A stretch of 64,000 bases of DNA from Mesorhizobium sp. Pch-S (GCF_004136315.1 NZ_CP029562.1:4425501-4489500); one strand, 5' to 3'; counted from the first letter of the stretch, positions 42,630-51,919 are shown. The notes: generated from the letters alone by a model not told the origin. Numbers and translations: made by a program.

Positions 42630-43640
42630 CTAGGCGCGCTTCGCGAGTTCGACGGCCTTGGCCAGCTGCTTGAGCTGGTTGGGGTGGTCGTACATCGGAT
42701 GCAGCACGATCTCGTCGACACCCTTGGCGATGAGTTTTTGCAAACCCTCGGCGCATTCTTCCGGCGGGCCGAACACCGCAACACGATCAGCCATGCCCTC
42801 GACGGTGTAGACGGGATTGTCCTTGAAACCGACCGAAAGGATCTGCTGCACGCGGTCGCGTGCTTCCTCGCGGGTCGGTTCGACTGCTGCATAGACATTG
42901 ACCGAGATCGAGAAACTTGCCGGATCACGGCCGCTGACAGCCAGTTCGTCGCGCAGGATCGCCAGTTCCTCATCCCGTTCTTCGGCGGGAATCATCGCTG
43001 CGCCTGTCCAGCCATCGGCAATGGCGACCGCCCGCCGCAGTGCGGGTTCGCTGCGCGCGCCGATGATGATCGGCGGGCCGGGCTGCTGGACCGGCTTGGG
43101 CTGCATGCGGATGCCCGAAAAGGAATAGATCTCGCCGTTGAAATCGGCTTCGCCCTCTGCCCAGAGTGCGCGCATGACGGCAATGCCTTCCACCAGGCGT
43201 ACCGTCGGTTTGTCGGTCGGGATGCCGAGTGCGGCGAGGCGTGGCCGGTGATAGGCGTTGCCGACGCCCATGCCGACAGTAAGACGGCCCTGCGAGAGCT
43301 GGTCGATCGTCGCGAGGTCGCGTGCCAGCACGGCCGGGTTGCGATAGCCGGAAAACAGCACGGAAATGCCGAGGCGCATGTGCTTGGAAATGCCCGCCGC
43401 ATAAGAAAGCTGATGCAGGGGATCGAGCGAGAAATTCTTGTCGTTCAACGTGTCCTGTGTCCAGATTCCGTTGAAGCCAACGTCCTCGGCCAAGCGGATG
43501 AAATCCGAAAAAGTCGTAGGGTCGCCTCTCAAGCCGACGGCGAAGGACGTTGATCGATTGGCGGTCGATCCCGGGTGTGTCGTTGTCAAAATCCATACTC
43601 CATCGTTCTGCGGGCCGGTTGGGATGCGGCCGCTCAGCAA
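42630..43640 (-). CDS. LLM-class (luciferase-like) F420-dependent oxidoreductase
   Basis: This is a luciferase-fold protein of up to 336 residues: FSDFIRLAEDVGFNGIWTQDTL, LDPLHQLSYAAGISKHMRLGISVLF, GRLTVGMGVGNAYHRP and GPPIIIGARSEPALRRAVAIADGW. No ATG lies at the expected N-terminus. The frame opens with TTG at 43640, and a later TTG is also possible. Members use F420 or FMN; the F420 biosynthesis genes beside it make F420 likely. It may be the entry enzyme of the catabolic pathway encoded further right. The substrate is unknown. Confidence 0.85.
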   Translation of the reverse strand: MLSGRIPTGPQNDGVWILTTTHPGSTANRSTSFAVGLRGDPTTFSDFIRLAEDVGFNGIWTQDTLNDKNFSLDPLHQLSYAAGISKHMRLGISVLFSGYRNPAVLARDLATIDQLSQGRLTVGMGVGNAYHRPRLAALGIPTDKPTVRLVEGIAVMRALWAEGEADFNGEIYSFSGIRMQPKPVQQPGPPIIIGARSEPALRRAVAIADGWTGAAMIPAEERDEELAILRDELAVSGRDPASFSISVNVYAAVEPTREEARDRVQQILSVGFKDNPVYTVEGMADRVAVFGPPEECAEGLQKLIAKGVDEIVLHPMYDHPNQLKQLAKAVELAKRA

Positions 43641-43662
43641 AATCGTTTCGGGGTGGAGGCCC

Positions 43663-45030
43663 TCACAGGAACAACTCCTGCGTTACCGGGCGGAGCACGT
43701 CGCGCGCGCTGCTGCCTGCAATTGCCTGCCATCTGAGACCGCGCAGAACGATGACCGGCAGGCCGGCATCCTTCTGCATGAGAAGGCCGGCGGCGGCTGC
43801 GACTTCGTCGGCAAATGCCGGCAGCGTCGCTTTCAGGCCGCGCCCATAGGCGTCGGTTCGACCGGCCCAGTCGACGATGGCCGGCACGCCGGCTGTGCCG
43901 ATCGCGATGTTGACCAATCCGTTGCGCCAGGGCCGGCCGAATGTGTCGCTGACGATGACGCCGATGGGCGCGCCGTATCTTGCTTCGAGGTCGCTGCGTA
44001 TCGCCCGGGCGCTTGCATCCGGATCTTCCGGCAACAGGAGCAGCATGCCGTCGCGGCCATCGCCCAGATTGGATTCGTCGATGCCCGCATTGGCGCAGAT
44101 CCAGCCGTGGCGGTGGCGTGTGATCAGCAGGCCATCCGGTGGCTGGCGCCGGGCCCGGATCACGTCGCTGGATTCCGAAAGGATGGCTTCGACCTTGTGC
44201 GGGTCCTTGCCGATCTCGGCGGCGAGCGCGATGGCCTGCTGCGACGGCTGGAACTGCTTTGCCGCAACAAGGCGTCCTTCGCTTTTCGAGACGATTTTCT
44301 GGGCAACCACCACGATATCGCCGGCCGCCAGCGCGCGGTTTGTTCGCGCGAGCGCTTCAACGATCAGCGTGGCAAGGCCGTCGCCTGCCACGACTTCCGG
44401 CATCGTGGCGACGGCAAAACACTCGGCCTCGACAGGACTGCGGAAGGCTTCGACATGGTCGCGCAGGTCCTGCGGCGTGTCGATGTCCCTTGAGAGATAG
44501 GCAAGCTGAAGTTTCTCGGAGGATCGACCGCTTAGACGCGCTGCCGCCTCATGTGCTTTCGCGGAATTCGGGCCGTAGCAGAAGGGGATCGCATCGGGTG
44601 GCGTCAGCAGCAGTGCATTGGTGCCACCGTCGGCGGACACCCCGATGGCGACCGAACAGCGTTCGCGTGCAGCCAAAAGCCGGTCCACCTCTTCATCGAC
44701 AAGGGTCGCGATATCGGCGTGAACGACGAGGAGTGACGTCGCACCGATATCGTTCGCCCATGCGCTGGCGCGGCAGGCGGCCGCATTGATGTCGCCGTGC
44801 GCCGTCTCTTCGATGATCGATGCGCCGTATTTCTTGCCGATCGCCGCTGTTTCCCGCGAGGCGGTCACGACGCCGATCGGCTCACCCGCACGTGTCCGCA
44901 TGAAGAACTGCAGCGTGTTTTCGAACAGCAGCAAAGCGAGCTTTTCGCGCGCGTCGTTTGCAAGGACGGGGCTCAAGCGCGTCTTTGCCGCTCCCGGGTC
45001 CTTCATGAGAATGGCGATGGCAACGGTCAC
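43663..45030 (-). CDS. cofEC: Fused CofC-CofE: F420 guanylyltransferase plus F420-0:glutamate ligase
   Basis: This is a 455-residue fusion. Residues 1-205 or so are CofC-like (AIAILMKDPGAAKTRLSPVL, ADGGTNALLLTPPDAIPFCYGPNSAKAH) and would make the GDP-activated phospho-acid precursor. Residues 210-455 are CofE-like (GDIVVVAQKIVSKSEGR, GWICANAGIDESN, VSDTFGRPWRNGLVNIAIG) and add glutamates to F420-0. The start overlaps the cofD stop by ATGA. Whether the activated acid is phospholactate, PEP or phosphoglycerate cannot be told. Confidence 0.92.
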   Translation of the reverse strand: MTVAIAILMKDPGAAKTRLSPVLANDAREKLALLLFENTLQFFMRTRAGEPIGVVTASRETAAIGKKYGASIIEETAHGDINAAACRASAWANDIGATSLLVVHADIATLVDEEVDRLLAARERCSVAIGVSADGGTNALLLTPPDAIPFCYGPNSAKAHEAAARLSGRSSEKLQLAYLSRDIDTPQDLRDHVEAFRSPVEAECFAVATMPEVVAGDGLATLIVEALARTNRALAAGDIVVVAQKIVSKSEGRLVAAKQFQPSQQAIALAAEIGKDPHKVEAILSESSDVIRARRQPPDGLLITRHRHGWICANAGIDESNLGDGRDGMLLLLPEDPDASARAIRSDLEARYGAPIGVIVSDTFGRPWRNGLVNIAIGTAGVPAIVDWAGRTDAYGRGLKATLPAFADEVAAAAGLLMQKDAGLPVIVLRGLRWQAIAGSSARDVLRPVTQELFL

Positions 45031-46001
45031 GACGCGGCCTTTTCGCTACGGTCCCGCAGGTCTGTCGCCCAGGCCAGGACCTCGGCAGCAAGGCGTTCCG
45101 CATCGTCCGGATCACGCATCAAAATGTCGGTGGAGAGCACCGAAAGGTCGCGCGCCCGAAGCTCCTTCTCCTGCGGACGGTCCTGCGCATCGATGGCAAA
45201 GCCGTCGAGCAGGCCGTTGTAGCGTTCGGCAACGCCGATCGCGGTCGTCGCCATGCCGAGCCCGTCCATCAGCCGGGCGAGCGGACCCTTGACGGCCTTG
45301 CCATCGATGAGCGGCGACACGCCGAGCTTCAGGGCTCGTGAAGCACCGATCGCTGTGCGGAAACCGTCGACGGCGAGGATGGGTTCGATCGAGAGCAGGG
45401 GATTGCTGGGGGCAAAGACGATCAGCTGCGCATTTTCGACGGCCGCCAGCGCTTCAGCTCCGGGTCTGGCATGTTCGGCTCCTTCGTAGCGAAGTTCCAG
45501 AACCTTCGGCTCACAGCGGCGGCCGACGAACCACGGCTGAAAATCCATCCAGCCTTCGGTGGTCCTGAGTTTGGTCCGGACCGGGTCGTCGCTGGCCGGC
45601 AGGACGCGCGCGCGGGCACCGAGGCGCTCCGCAGCGTCCTGCGTGACCTTGGTCAGGCTGTTTCCCGCCGCAAGCTGCCAGCTGCGCCAGATATGCAGTC
45701 CGAAATCGGCATCACCAAGTTTCATCCAGGTCGGGGCGGCGAGGGTGGCGAGCACATCCAGGGCGCGCACGCTGTCGTCCGCGACGCCCCAGCCCTGTTT
45801 GCGGTCGATGCGATCGGAAAGTGTGTAGATCAGCGTGTCGATGTCGGGGCAGACACGCAGGCCGTAGAAATCGTCGTCGTCGCCGATATTGGCGATCACA
45901 GTCAGTGTGCCCGCCGGCAAAACCCGGGCAAGGCCTTCGGCCATGCGCGCGCCGCCGACGCCGCCGGCAATCAGCACCACGTTGCTGACGAACGTTCGCA
46001 T
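45027..46001 (-). CDS. cofD: CofD: phospholactate/PEP transferase of F420 biosynthesis
   Basis: This is a 324-residue CofD family protein. Marks are IAGGVGGARMAEGLARVL, IANIGDDDDFYGLRVCPDIDTLIYTLS and FAPSNPLLSIEPILAVDG. It transfers the activated phospho-acid to the deazaflavin Fo, giving F420-0 or its dehydro form. The start overlaps the cofH stop by one base. The order cofG-cofH-cofD-cofCE gives the full F420 pathway in one operon. Confidence 0.94.
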   Translation of the reverse strand: MRTFVSNVVLIAGGVGGARMAEGLARVLPAGTLTVIANIGDDDDFYGLRVCPDIDTLIYTLSDRIDRKQGWGVADDSVRALDVLATLAAPTWMKLGDADFGLHIWRSWQLAAGNSLTKVTQDAAERLGARARVLPASDDPVRTKLRTTEGWMDFQPWFVGRRCEPKVLELRYEGAEHARPGAEALAAVENAQLIVFAPSNPLLSIEPILAVDGFRTAIGASRALKLGVSPLIDGKAVKGPLARLMDGLGMATTAIGVAERYNGLLDGFAIDAQDRPQEKELRARDLSVLSTDILMRDPDDAERLAAEVLAWATDLRDRSEKAAS

Positions 46002-47266
46002 TAGCGCGCTGCCATGGCCGCGGCGCGCCCACTGAGAAACGCGACAGGGTTGGTCCGATGCGACCGCTCGACAAGTGGAGCGATCTCGGCGGGATCATGG
46101 CCGGAGAAATCCTCGACCATGTCGTAGAGCGTGTTGCGCTGCACCGGCATGCGCCCGGCTGCGCGGATGATCCGCACCATTTCAGATGGCGTGATTTCCT
46201 GGCCGTGGCTGGCGCCTGCCGCGCGCGAGATGCTTTCGTTCATCAGCGTGCCGCCGAGATCGTTGGCGCCGCAGTGGAGCATGAGATGCGCCATCTCCGG
46301 CCCGAGCTTCACCCAGGAGACCTGGATGTTGTCGATGTGCCCGGCCAGCATCAGCCTGGCGACGGCATGCATCCTGAGGCTCTCTCCAGTGGTCGGGCCG
46401 GGCCGTGCGGCCGGATGGTCGCGATAGAGCCGCGTCTGGTCGTGGATGAAGCCCAGCGGCACGAACTCGGTGAAGCCGCCGGTGTCTTTCTGGATGGCGC
46501 GGATGCGGGCGATATGAGCCGCCCAATGGGCAGGACCGTCAATGTGCCCATACATGATGGTTGCGGTTGTGCGGATGCCGGCGTTATGGGCTGCGCGAAT
46601 GATGTTTTCCCATTCATCCGCAGACAGCTTGTTACGGGTCAGCTGCAGCCGGATCTCCCTGTCGAGGATTTCAGCCGCGGTGCCCGGCATCGAACCCAGC
46701 CCAGCCTGTTTCAGCCCCGCCAGATAGATGGCGAGCGGAATGCGGCTCTTCCTGACGCCGTACCAGATTTCGAAGGGCGAGAAGGCATGCACGTGAATGT
46801 CGGGGACGCGGCGTTTCACCGCCTCGAGGATCTGCACGTAGTAGTTCGGGGGCAGGTCGGGATGCAGGCCGCCCTGGATGCAGACCTCCGTGCCGCCGCG
46901 GTTCCAGGCCTCTTCGGCCCGCCTTGCCACTTCATCCAGCGAGAGCCATTCGGCGCCGGCCGCATCCTTGCGGACGCCGAAATTGCAGAACTGGCAGGCC
47001 ATGTAGCAGACATTGGTGAAGTTGATGTTGCGCACCACCACGAAGGTGACCTTGTCGCCGACGCGCTGGCTCCGGATCGTATCGGCAACATGCAGCAACG
47101 CTACAAGGTCGGACCCTTCGGCCTTGAAGAGCTTTTCACCCTCGGTCCGCGTCAGTTCCCGTCCTGCCAGGGCGGCATCGAGGATGCGCGCGAGAGGCAG
47201 GCTCGCTTCCGCCAGACTGGCTTCAAGCGTTGGCTTGCGGTCGATGAGACTTGGAAAGTCCTGCAT
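46001..47266 (-). CDS. cofH: CofH: Fo synthase subunit 2 (radical SAM)
   Basis: This is a 421-residue radical SAM protein. The cluster motif is CYMACQFC (CxxxCxxC), followed by TEVCIQGGLHPDLPPNYYVQIL and HVHAFSPFEIWYG, typical of CofH. It joins the tyrosine-derived ring to the pyrimidine precursor in deazaflavin formation. It is one base after cofG. Separate cofG and cofH rather than a fused fbiC is the archaeal/proteobacterial arrangement. Confidence 0.95.
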   Translation of the reverse strand: MQDFPSLIDRKPTLEASLAEASLPLARILDAALAGRELTRTEGEKLFKAEGSDLVALLHVADTIRSQRVGDKVTFVVVRNINFTNVCYMACQFCNFGVRKDAAGAEWLSLDEVARRAEEAWNRGGTEVCIQGGLHPDLPPNYYVQILEAVKRRVPDIHVHAFSPFEIWYGVRKSRIPLAIYLAGLKQAGLGSMPGTAAEILDREIRLQLTRNKLSADEWENIIRAAHNAGIRTTATIMYGHIDGPAHWAAHIARIRAIQKDTGGFTEFVPLGFIHDQTRLYRDHPAARPGPTTGESLRMHAVARLMLAGHIDNIQVSWVKLGPEMAHLMLHCGANDLGGTLMNESISRAAGASHGQEITPSEMVRIIRAAGRMPVQRNTLYDMVEDFSGHDPAEIAPLVERSHRTNPVAFLSGRAAAMAAR

Positions 47267-47267
47267 A

Positions 47268-48377
47268 TCAATTCACGATCTGGCTGCGGGCGAAACCGTC
47301 GGCGCCGGCGTGATCCGACAAGGCGGCTGCCAGTGGTGCGGTCTCGTTCAGGAAGGCCGGGTAGACGGTAAGCCGCTCGACCAGCCGGTAGCCTTGCGCC
47401 GCCGTGCGCCGGGCCAGTTCGGACAGCTCCGGCCACGCCCGTTCCGGGTTGATGTGGTCGATCGTGAGAGGAGAGATGCCACCCCAGTCGTTGATGCCGG
47501 AGGCGATGTAATCTTCGAAGCGGTCGTCGAGATTGGGAGGCGCCTGCAGGCTGATGGACGGGTCGAGCACCAGCCTGGCGACGGCGAGCGTGCGCAGCAT
47601 GTCCTCATGGCTTGGCTCCATCCATGCTGCCATCGCCGTGTCGGCCTTGGCACGGAAGTTCTGCACGATCACTTCCTGCACATTGCCGTAGCGCTGATGG
47701 ATTCGGTCGATGGCGACGAGGCTTTCGACGCGCTCCTCGAATGTCTCGCCGATGCCGATGAGGATACCGGTGGTGAACGGCACGCCGAGCCGTCCGGCAG
47801 CCTCGATGGTCCTGAGCCGTAGCACCGGTGACTTGTCCGGGCAGGCGTGGTGCGCCATGCCGGGTTTCATCAGCCGCTTGCTCACGGTTTCAAGCATCAT
47901 GCCCATGGAGCCGGAGACTTCGCGCAGTTCGGCGATCTCGGCTTCGGTCAGCGTGCCGGCATTGACGTGGGGGATCAGCGAGGTGTGCGCGAGCACCAGC
48001 CTGCATGCTTCGATGACATAGTCGATCGTCGTCGCATGGCCGAGTCGTCGCAGGGTTTCACGCGCTTCCGGATACCGCCGCTCGGGGCGCTCACCGAGCG
48101 AGAACAGCGCTTCCTTGCAACCCAGTCGTTCGCCGTTTCGCGCGATCTCGAGCACTTCATCCGGTGACAGGTAGCCGGAGCCTTGCTGGCCGGGGTGTTT
48201 GACAAAGGCGCAATAGCCGCAGGTGTTGCGGCACATGGTGGTGAGAGGGATGAAAACCTTGCGTGAATAGCTGATCGCGTTGCCCCAGCCGAGATCCCGG
48301 AGCGTTGCAGCCTCTGCTTGCAACTGTGCTGTCTCCCGGCTGGTGAAGCGGGTGGTTTCGTCAACGTTATGGGCCAT
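47268..48377 (-). CDS. cofG: CofG: Fo synthase subunit 1 (radical SAM)
   Basis: This is a 369-residue radical SAM protein starting at ATG 48377 (MAHNVDETTRFTS); a TTG at 48404 is in frame. The cluster motif is CRNTCGYCAF, with LGERPERRYPEA and FTTGILIGIGET also family-like. It performs the cyclisation step of Fo synthesis with CofH. It is the first gene of the F420 operon. A 15-bp element shared with catabolic operons lies about 95 bp upstream. Confidence 0.95.
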   Translation of the reverse strand: MAHNVDETTRFTSRETAQLQAEAATLRDLGWGNAISYSRKVFIPLTTMCRNTCGYCAFVKHPGQQGSGYLSPDEVLEIARNGERLGCKEALFSLGERPERRYPEARETLRRLGHATTIDYVIEACRLVLAHTSLIPHVNAGTLTEAEIAELREVSGSMGMMLETVSKRLMKPGMAHHACPDKSPVLRLRTIEAAGRLGVPFTTGILIGIGETFEERVESLVAIDRIHQRYGNVQEVIVQNFRAKADTAMAAWMEPSHEDMLRTLAVARLVLDPSISLQAPPNLDDRFEDYIASGINDWGGISPLTIDHINPERAWPELSELARRTAAQGYRLVERLTVYPAFLNETAPLAAALSDHAGADGFARSQIVN

Positions 48378-48470
48378 CCGGCGACCAACCTCTCTGGGCG
48401 GCAACAGACCGGAGGGATCCGATGCAGCCTAGGCAATCCGGGGTCCAGACTGGTCAGCCGGGAGTGTTTG

Positions 48471-48485
48471 CGTCAAACGACTTAA
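48471..48485 (-). promoter_or_regulatory. Shared 15-bp box, copy 1 (F420 operon)
   Basis: The reverse strand reads TTAAGTCGTTTGACG, directed toward cofG. It matches copies at 49502, 62819 and 63812. The last six bases resemble a -35 element, but the conservation is wider than a -35. Confidence 0.62.
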
Positions 48486-48496
48486 CCGAATGGACG

Positions 48497-48513
48497 GTTG
48501 AGTTGTGCTCAAC
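48497..48513. promoter_or_regulatory. LysR-type TTGAG-N5-CTCAA box
   Basis: GTTGAG (48497-48502) and CTCAAC (48508-48513) with a 5-nt spacer include a T-N11-A core. A near copy (GTTGAG-N5-CTCAT) is at 62845-62860 beside another copy of the 15-bp box. A GcvA-like LysR gene at 57204 could be the binder. Confidence 0.45.
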
Positions 48514-48630
48514 AACCATAGGAGCATGCGAGACGGCCGGTTGATCGTACCTCACATGGTCGTTCGCTTTAGTCGGTTGAAATCACGCCCTCTCGCCCAC
48601 ACAAAGTCGGGGCAAAATGGGGAGGCATGT

Positions 48631-49398
48631 GTGGCTGGGCGATGGATCGAGGCGAATGGCCTGCAACTGCGATACGACTTCACCAAAGGCCGTCGGGCAC
48701 CGATCGTCCTGATCCACGAAATGGGGGGCACCCTCGAGAGCTGGGACGATGTCGTGCTGCCGCTGTCGGAGTTCGCATCCGTCCTGCGCTACGACCAGCG
48801 CGGTGTCGGGCTTTCGGAGAAGGTGCCCGGGCCTGTCACGGTCGAGCAATTGGCCGACGACCTTGCCAGCCTGCTAGAAGCCTTGTCGATCAAGGAGCCG
48901 GTTGCTGTGGTCGGAAACGCTGTCGGCGCCTCGGTGGCCGCCGCGTTTGCCGCGCTCCATGCCGACCGAGTGGCGGCCCTTGTCATGCTGGCGCCGGCGA
49001 CAATCATGAGCGTGGAGAGGCGCGAGGCCGCGCTGCGTCGCATCGAGGCGATAGAGCGGCATGGCGTGCGCGCGGCATTTGCCGATGGCAGCTCCGATGT
49101 GCCGGCGCGCTTCGCAACACTGCGCCTGGCGACCGATCCGATGGGGCTTTGCGCGATGTGGCGCATGCTCGCCGATCTTGACATGACCGGGTTGTTGCCG
49201 CGGATCGCCTGTCCGACGCTGGTGGCGCATGCGACGCGCGACACTTCGCGCAGCGAGCAGGATATCGCCAGGGTCGCCGGAATGATCCCTGGCGCACGCA
49301 TGACCGCGATCAACACCACGCACTACATGGCCATGGAAACACCGCGGCTGGTTTGCCGGACCGTCATCTCGTTCCTCGAGGAATGCGGATTTCAGTAG
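48631..49398 (+). CDS. Alpha/beta hydrolase (enol-lactonase-like), copy 1
   Basis: This is a 255-residue hydrolase. GTG 48631 is chosen because GGGGAGG lies five bases upstream and the N-terminus (GRWIEANGLQLRYDF) aligns with the paralogue at 62991. It has the HEMGG oxyanion motif and RYDQRGVGLSE. The nucleophile elbow reads GNAVGASVA, with Ala where Ser is expected, so classical esterase activity is doubtful. HYMAMETP carries the general-base His. It is divergent from cofG and followed by the enoyl-CoA hydratase operon. A ring-opening or lactone step is a guess. Confidence 0.83.
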   Translation: MAGRWIEANGLQLRYDFTKGRRAPIVLIHEMGGTLESWDDVVLPLSEFASVLRYDQRGVGLSEKVPGPVTVEQLADDLASLLEALSIKEPVAVVGNAVGASVAAAFAALHADRVAALVMLAPATIMSVERREAALRRIEAIERHGVRAAFADGSSDVPARFATLRLATDPMGLCAMWRMLADLDMTGLLPRIACPTLVAHATRDTSRSEQDIARVAGMIPGARMTAINTTHYMAMETPRLVCRTVISFLEECGFQ

Positions 49399-49501
49399 TT
49401 GCGGCAGAGATTGAGGCGCGCCGAGCGAAACTCAATAATGGCAATGTCGCTGGTTCTCCTTGTGCTCGCCATGGATGAGCAAAAGTCAAACAGCGGCGCC
49501 G

Positions 49502-49516
49502 TTTAGTCGTTTGACG
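49502..49516 (+). promoter_or_regulatory. Shared 15-bp box, copy 2 (hydratase/CoA-transferase operon)
   Basis: TTTAGTCGTTTGACG, identical to the copy at 63812 and one base from that at 48471. It lies 66 bp before the enoyl-CoA hydratase start and points toward it. Confidence 0.62.
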
Positions 49517-49582
49517 GTCAAGAGGGCGCTGCCTACCGTCCGGCCATGATGGGCACCATCGACAGCGTTCAGGGACTAGAGA

Positions 49583-50359
49583 GTGGCGACAGTTCGATTT
49601 TCGGTTGAGGGGTATGTTGCAACGGTGACGCTGGATCGTCCCGAGGCGATGAATGCGATCGATCCTGAAACCGAGATCGAACTCCGGGGTATTTTGGCGC
49701 GCATCGAGGCCGATCGTGCAATCCGTGCCGTGGTTCTGACCGGCGCCGGCGAGAAGGCGTTCTGTACCGGCGCCGACCTCAAGAAGACCATGGCCATTTC
49801 GGAAACTTACGCTGCAAAGGCCTTTGGGGCCGGCGATGAAAGCTTCGTTTCCGGTTTCTCGATCGACAAGCCGATCATCTGCGCCATCAACGGTTATGCG
49901 CTTGGCGGCGGCCTCGAGCTGGCGTTGGCCTGCGACATCCGTATTGCTGCCGCGCATGCCCGCTTCGGGTTGCCGGAGGTCAAGGTCGGCACCATACCCG
50001 GCGCCGGTGGCACCCAGCGCCTGCCGCGCACCATTGGCGCAAGCGATGCCATGCTGATGCTTTTGACGGGCGACATGGTCGACGCGACCGAGGCACTGCG
50101 TCTCGGCCTGATCAGCCGTATCGTTCCGGCGACCGATCTTTTGAGGGAAGCTCACGCTCTTGCCGAGCGGATCGCAGCCAATGCGCCGCTTTCCGTTCGT
50201 GCCATCAAGCGGCTTGTCACCGATGGCCGGGCCATGCCGCTCAACGAAGCGATCAGGCTCGAGCGCCTGGTCTGGGGATTGCTGCGCGATACCGAGGACA
50301 GGCTGGAGGGGCGGCGGGCATTTCAGGAAAAACGCCCACCGAATTATGTTGGCCGCTGA
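49583..50359 (+). CDS. Enoyl-CoA hydratase/isomerase family protein
   Basis: This is a 258-residue crotonase-fold protein starting with GTG 49583. It has the CoA/oxyanion motifs AFCTGADLKK and INGYALGGGLELALACDIR, and a catalytic Glu in GLPEVKVGTIPGAGGTQRL (a second Glu position is Gly-rich). It hydrates or isomerises an acyl-CoA intermediate in the cytoplasm. It is the first gene of a unit with the two CoA-transferase subunits and an ABC ATPase. Confidence 0.9.
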   Translation: MATVRFSVEGYVATVTLDRPEAMNAIDPETEIELRGILARIEADRAIRAVVLTGAGEKAFCTGADLKKTMAISETYAAKAFGAGDESFVSGFSIDKPIICAINGYALGGGLELALACDIRIAAAHARFGLPEVKVGTIPGAGGTQRLPRTIGASDAMLMLLTGDMVDATEALRLGLISRIVPATDLLREAHALAERIAANAPLSVRAIKRLVTDGRAMPLNEAIRLERLVWGLLRDTEDRLEGRRAFQEKRPPNYVGR

Positions 50360-50455
50360 TCAGACCTGTGTCGGTGCGATTGCGCCGGCGGCATCGATCA
50401 AGTGAAGGCAGATGGCAGCTTGGCCGTGAAGCGCATTGAGGAGACGTGACCGGGA

Positions 50456-51166
50456 ATGATTAACAAGCAGGTTGAGGATGTCGCCCAGGCGCTTTCGGGA
50501 GTAACCGACGGTGCATCGGTGCTCGTCGGCGGATTTGGAGCAGTCGGGCAGCCGAATGTCCTTCTCGACGCACTGGGGGAAATGGGGGTCAAAAACCTAA
50601 CCGTCATAGCCAACAATGCCGGCTTCGAATCCGATATCGGACTTGGCCGCCTGATCGGCAGGGGTTGCGTCAGCAAGATGATCTGCAGTTTCCCGCGCGG
50701 CTCTTCATCATTCGACACTTTCTACAGAGCCGGCAAGATCGAGTTGGAAGTGGTGCCGCAAGGCACGCTGGCCGAGCGCATTCGCGCCGGCGGCGCCGGC
50801 ATTCCGGCTTTCTACACGCCGACCGGGGTCGGCACACAGTTGGCGGCGGGCAAGGAGACGCGGACGTTCGGAGAGCGGGACTATCTGCTGGAACACGGCC
50901 TTACCGCAGATGTCGCGCTGGTCGAAGCCTGGGAAGCCGACCGCTGGGGCAATCTCACCTTTCGCGGCAGTGGCCGGAACTTCAACCCGATCATGGCCAT
51001 GGCCGGGCGCCTCACCATCGTCCAGGCGCAGCATGTCGTCCCGCTGGGCGCGATCCTGCCCAATGATGTCGTCACGCCCGGCATCTTCGTCGATCGCGTC
51101 GTCCATGTCCCGTGTGGCGATCCGCCGATAGCCAAGGTTGCCACGGCACAGGGAGGCACGAAATGA
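50456..51166 (+). CDS. 3-oxoacid CoA-transferase subunit A (PcaI-like)
   Basis: This is a 236-residue class I CoA-transferase alpha subunit: VLVGGFGAVGQPNVLLDAL, then RAGGAGIPAFYTPTGVGT and EADRWGNLTFRG. It acts with the subunit encoded next, overlapping it by ATGA, to move CoA between succinyl-CoA and a 3-oxoacid such as 3-oxoadipate. No other protocatechuate genes are nearby, so the true acid is open. Confidence 0.92.
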   Translation: MINKQVEDVAQALSGVTDGASVLVGGFGAVGQPNVLLDALGEMGVKNLTVIANNAGFESDIGLGRLIGRGCVSKMICSFPRGSSSFDTFYRAGKIELEVVPQGTLAERIRAGGAGIPAFYTPTGVGTQLAAGKETRTFGERDYLLEHGLTADVALVEAWEADRWGNLTFRGSGRNFNPIMAMAGRLTIVQAQHVVPLGAILPNDVVTPGIFVDRVVHVPCGDPPIAKVATAQGGTK

Positions 51167-51816
51167 CGGTCAGCACCTACAAGCCCTGGGGCAAGCTCGA
51201 CATTGCGCGCCGCGTGGGCGCCGACATTCCGGAGGGGTGGTACGTCAATCTCGGCATCGGCCTGCCGACGCTGGTGGCCGACCACATTCCCGAGGATCGG
51301 GAAGTCGTGTTCCATTCCGAAAACGGTATCCTGGGCATGGGGCCGGTGCCGGCCCCCGATGAGGTGGATACCTGGCTGGTCAATGCCGGCAAGGAAAATG
51401 TCACCCTGGTCCCCGGCGCCTCATTGTTCCACCATGCAGACAGCTTCGCGATGATCCGTGGTGGCCATCTCGATCTCTGCGTGCTCGGCGCCTACGAAGT
51501 CGCGCAGAATGGCGACCTTGCCAACTGGACGACCTCGCTCAACGACCGCGTCCCGGCTGTCGGCGGCGCGATGGACCTTTCGGCGGGCGTGCGCAACGTG
51601 TGGATCATGACCACCCACACCACCAAGGACGGCCAGCCGAAACTGGTGGAACGCTGCGGCTATCCGTTGACCGCCGGCAAAGCCGTCACACGTGTCTATT
51701 CCGACCTCGCCGTGCTCGATGTCACGACCAAGGGGTTTGTTGTCATCGACATGGTGGAGGGGCTGACGCGGGACGAACTGCAGAAACTCACAGCAGCACC
51801 GCTTCACTATGCTTGA
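51163..51816 (+). CDS. 3-oxoacid CoA-transferase subunit B (PcaJ-like)
   Basis: This is a 217-residue beta subunit. The catalytic Glu is in HSENGILGMGP. VNLGIGLPTLVADHIP and HLDLCVLGAYEVAQNGDLANW are family segments. The start at 51163 overlaps the subunit A stop. Maleylacetate reductase at 6372 would make 3-oxoadipate, a possible substrate, but the two are 45 kb apart. Confidence 0.93.
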   Translation: MTVSTYKPWGKLDIARRVGADIPEGWYVNLGIGLPTLVADHIPEDREVVFHSENGILGMGPVPAPDEVDTWLVNAGKENVTLVPGASLFHHADSFAMIRGGHLDLCVLGAYEVAQNGDLANWTTSLNDRVPAVGGAMDLSAGVRNVWIMTTHTTKDGQPKLVERCGYPLTAGKAVTRVYSDLAVLDVTTKGFVVIDMVEGLTRDELQKLTAAPLHYA

Positions 51817-51919
51817 ACTCTCAGAACACGACATACCGCCCACCGAGCCGGGTCGAGCCAATGGCGCGACGCACGCCGGCGCTGTCGAGGCGGCAACAAA
51901 CAAGAACAAGGGGAAGGAC

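Noticed and set aside
46058..47371. Forward open frame of 437 codons opposite cofH
   Set aside because: cofH on the other strand has the full radical SAM signature; the forward frame is an artefact of GC-rich codon use.
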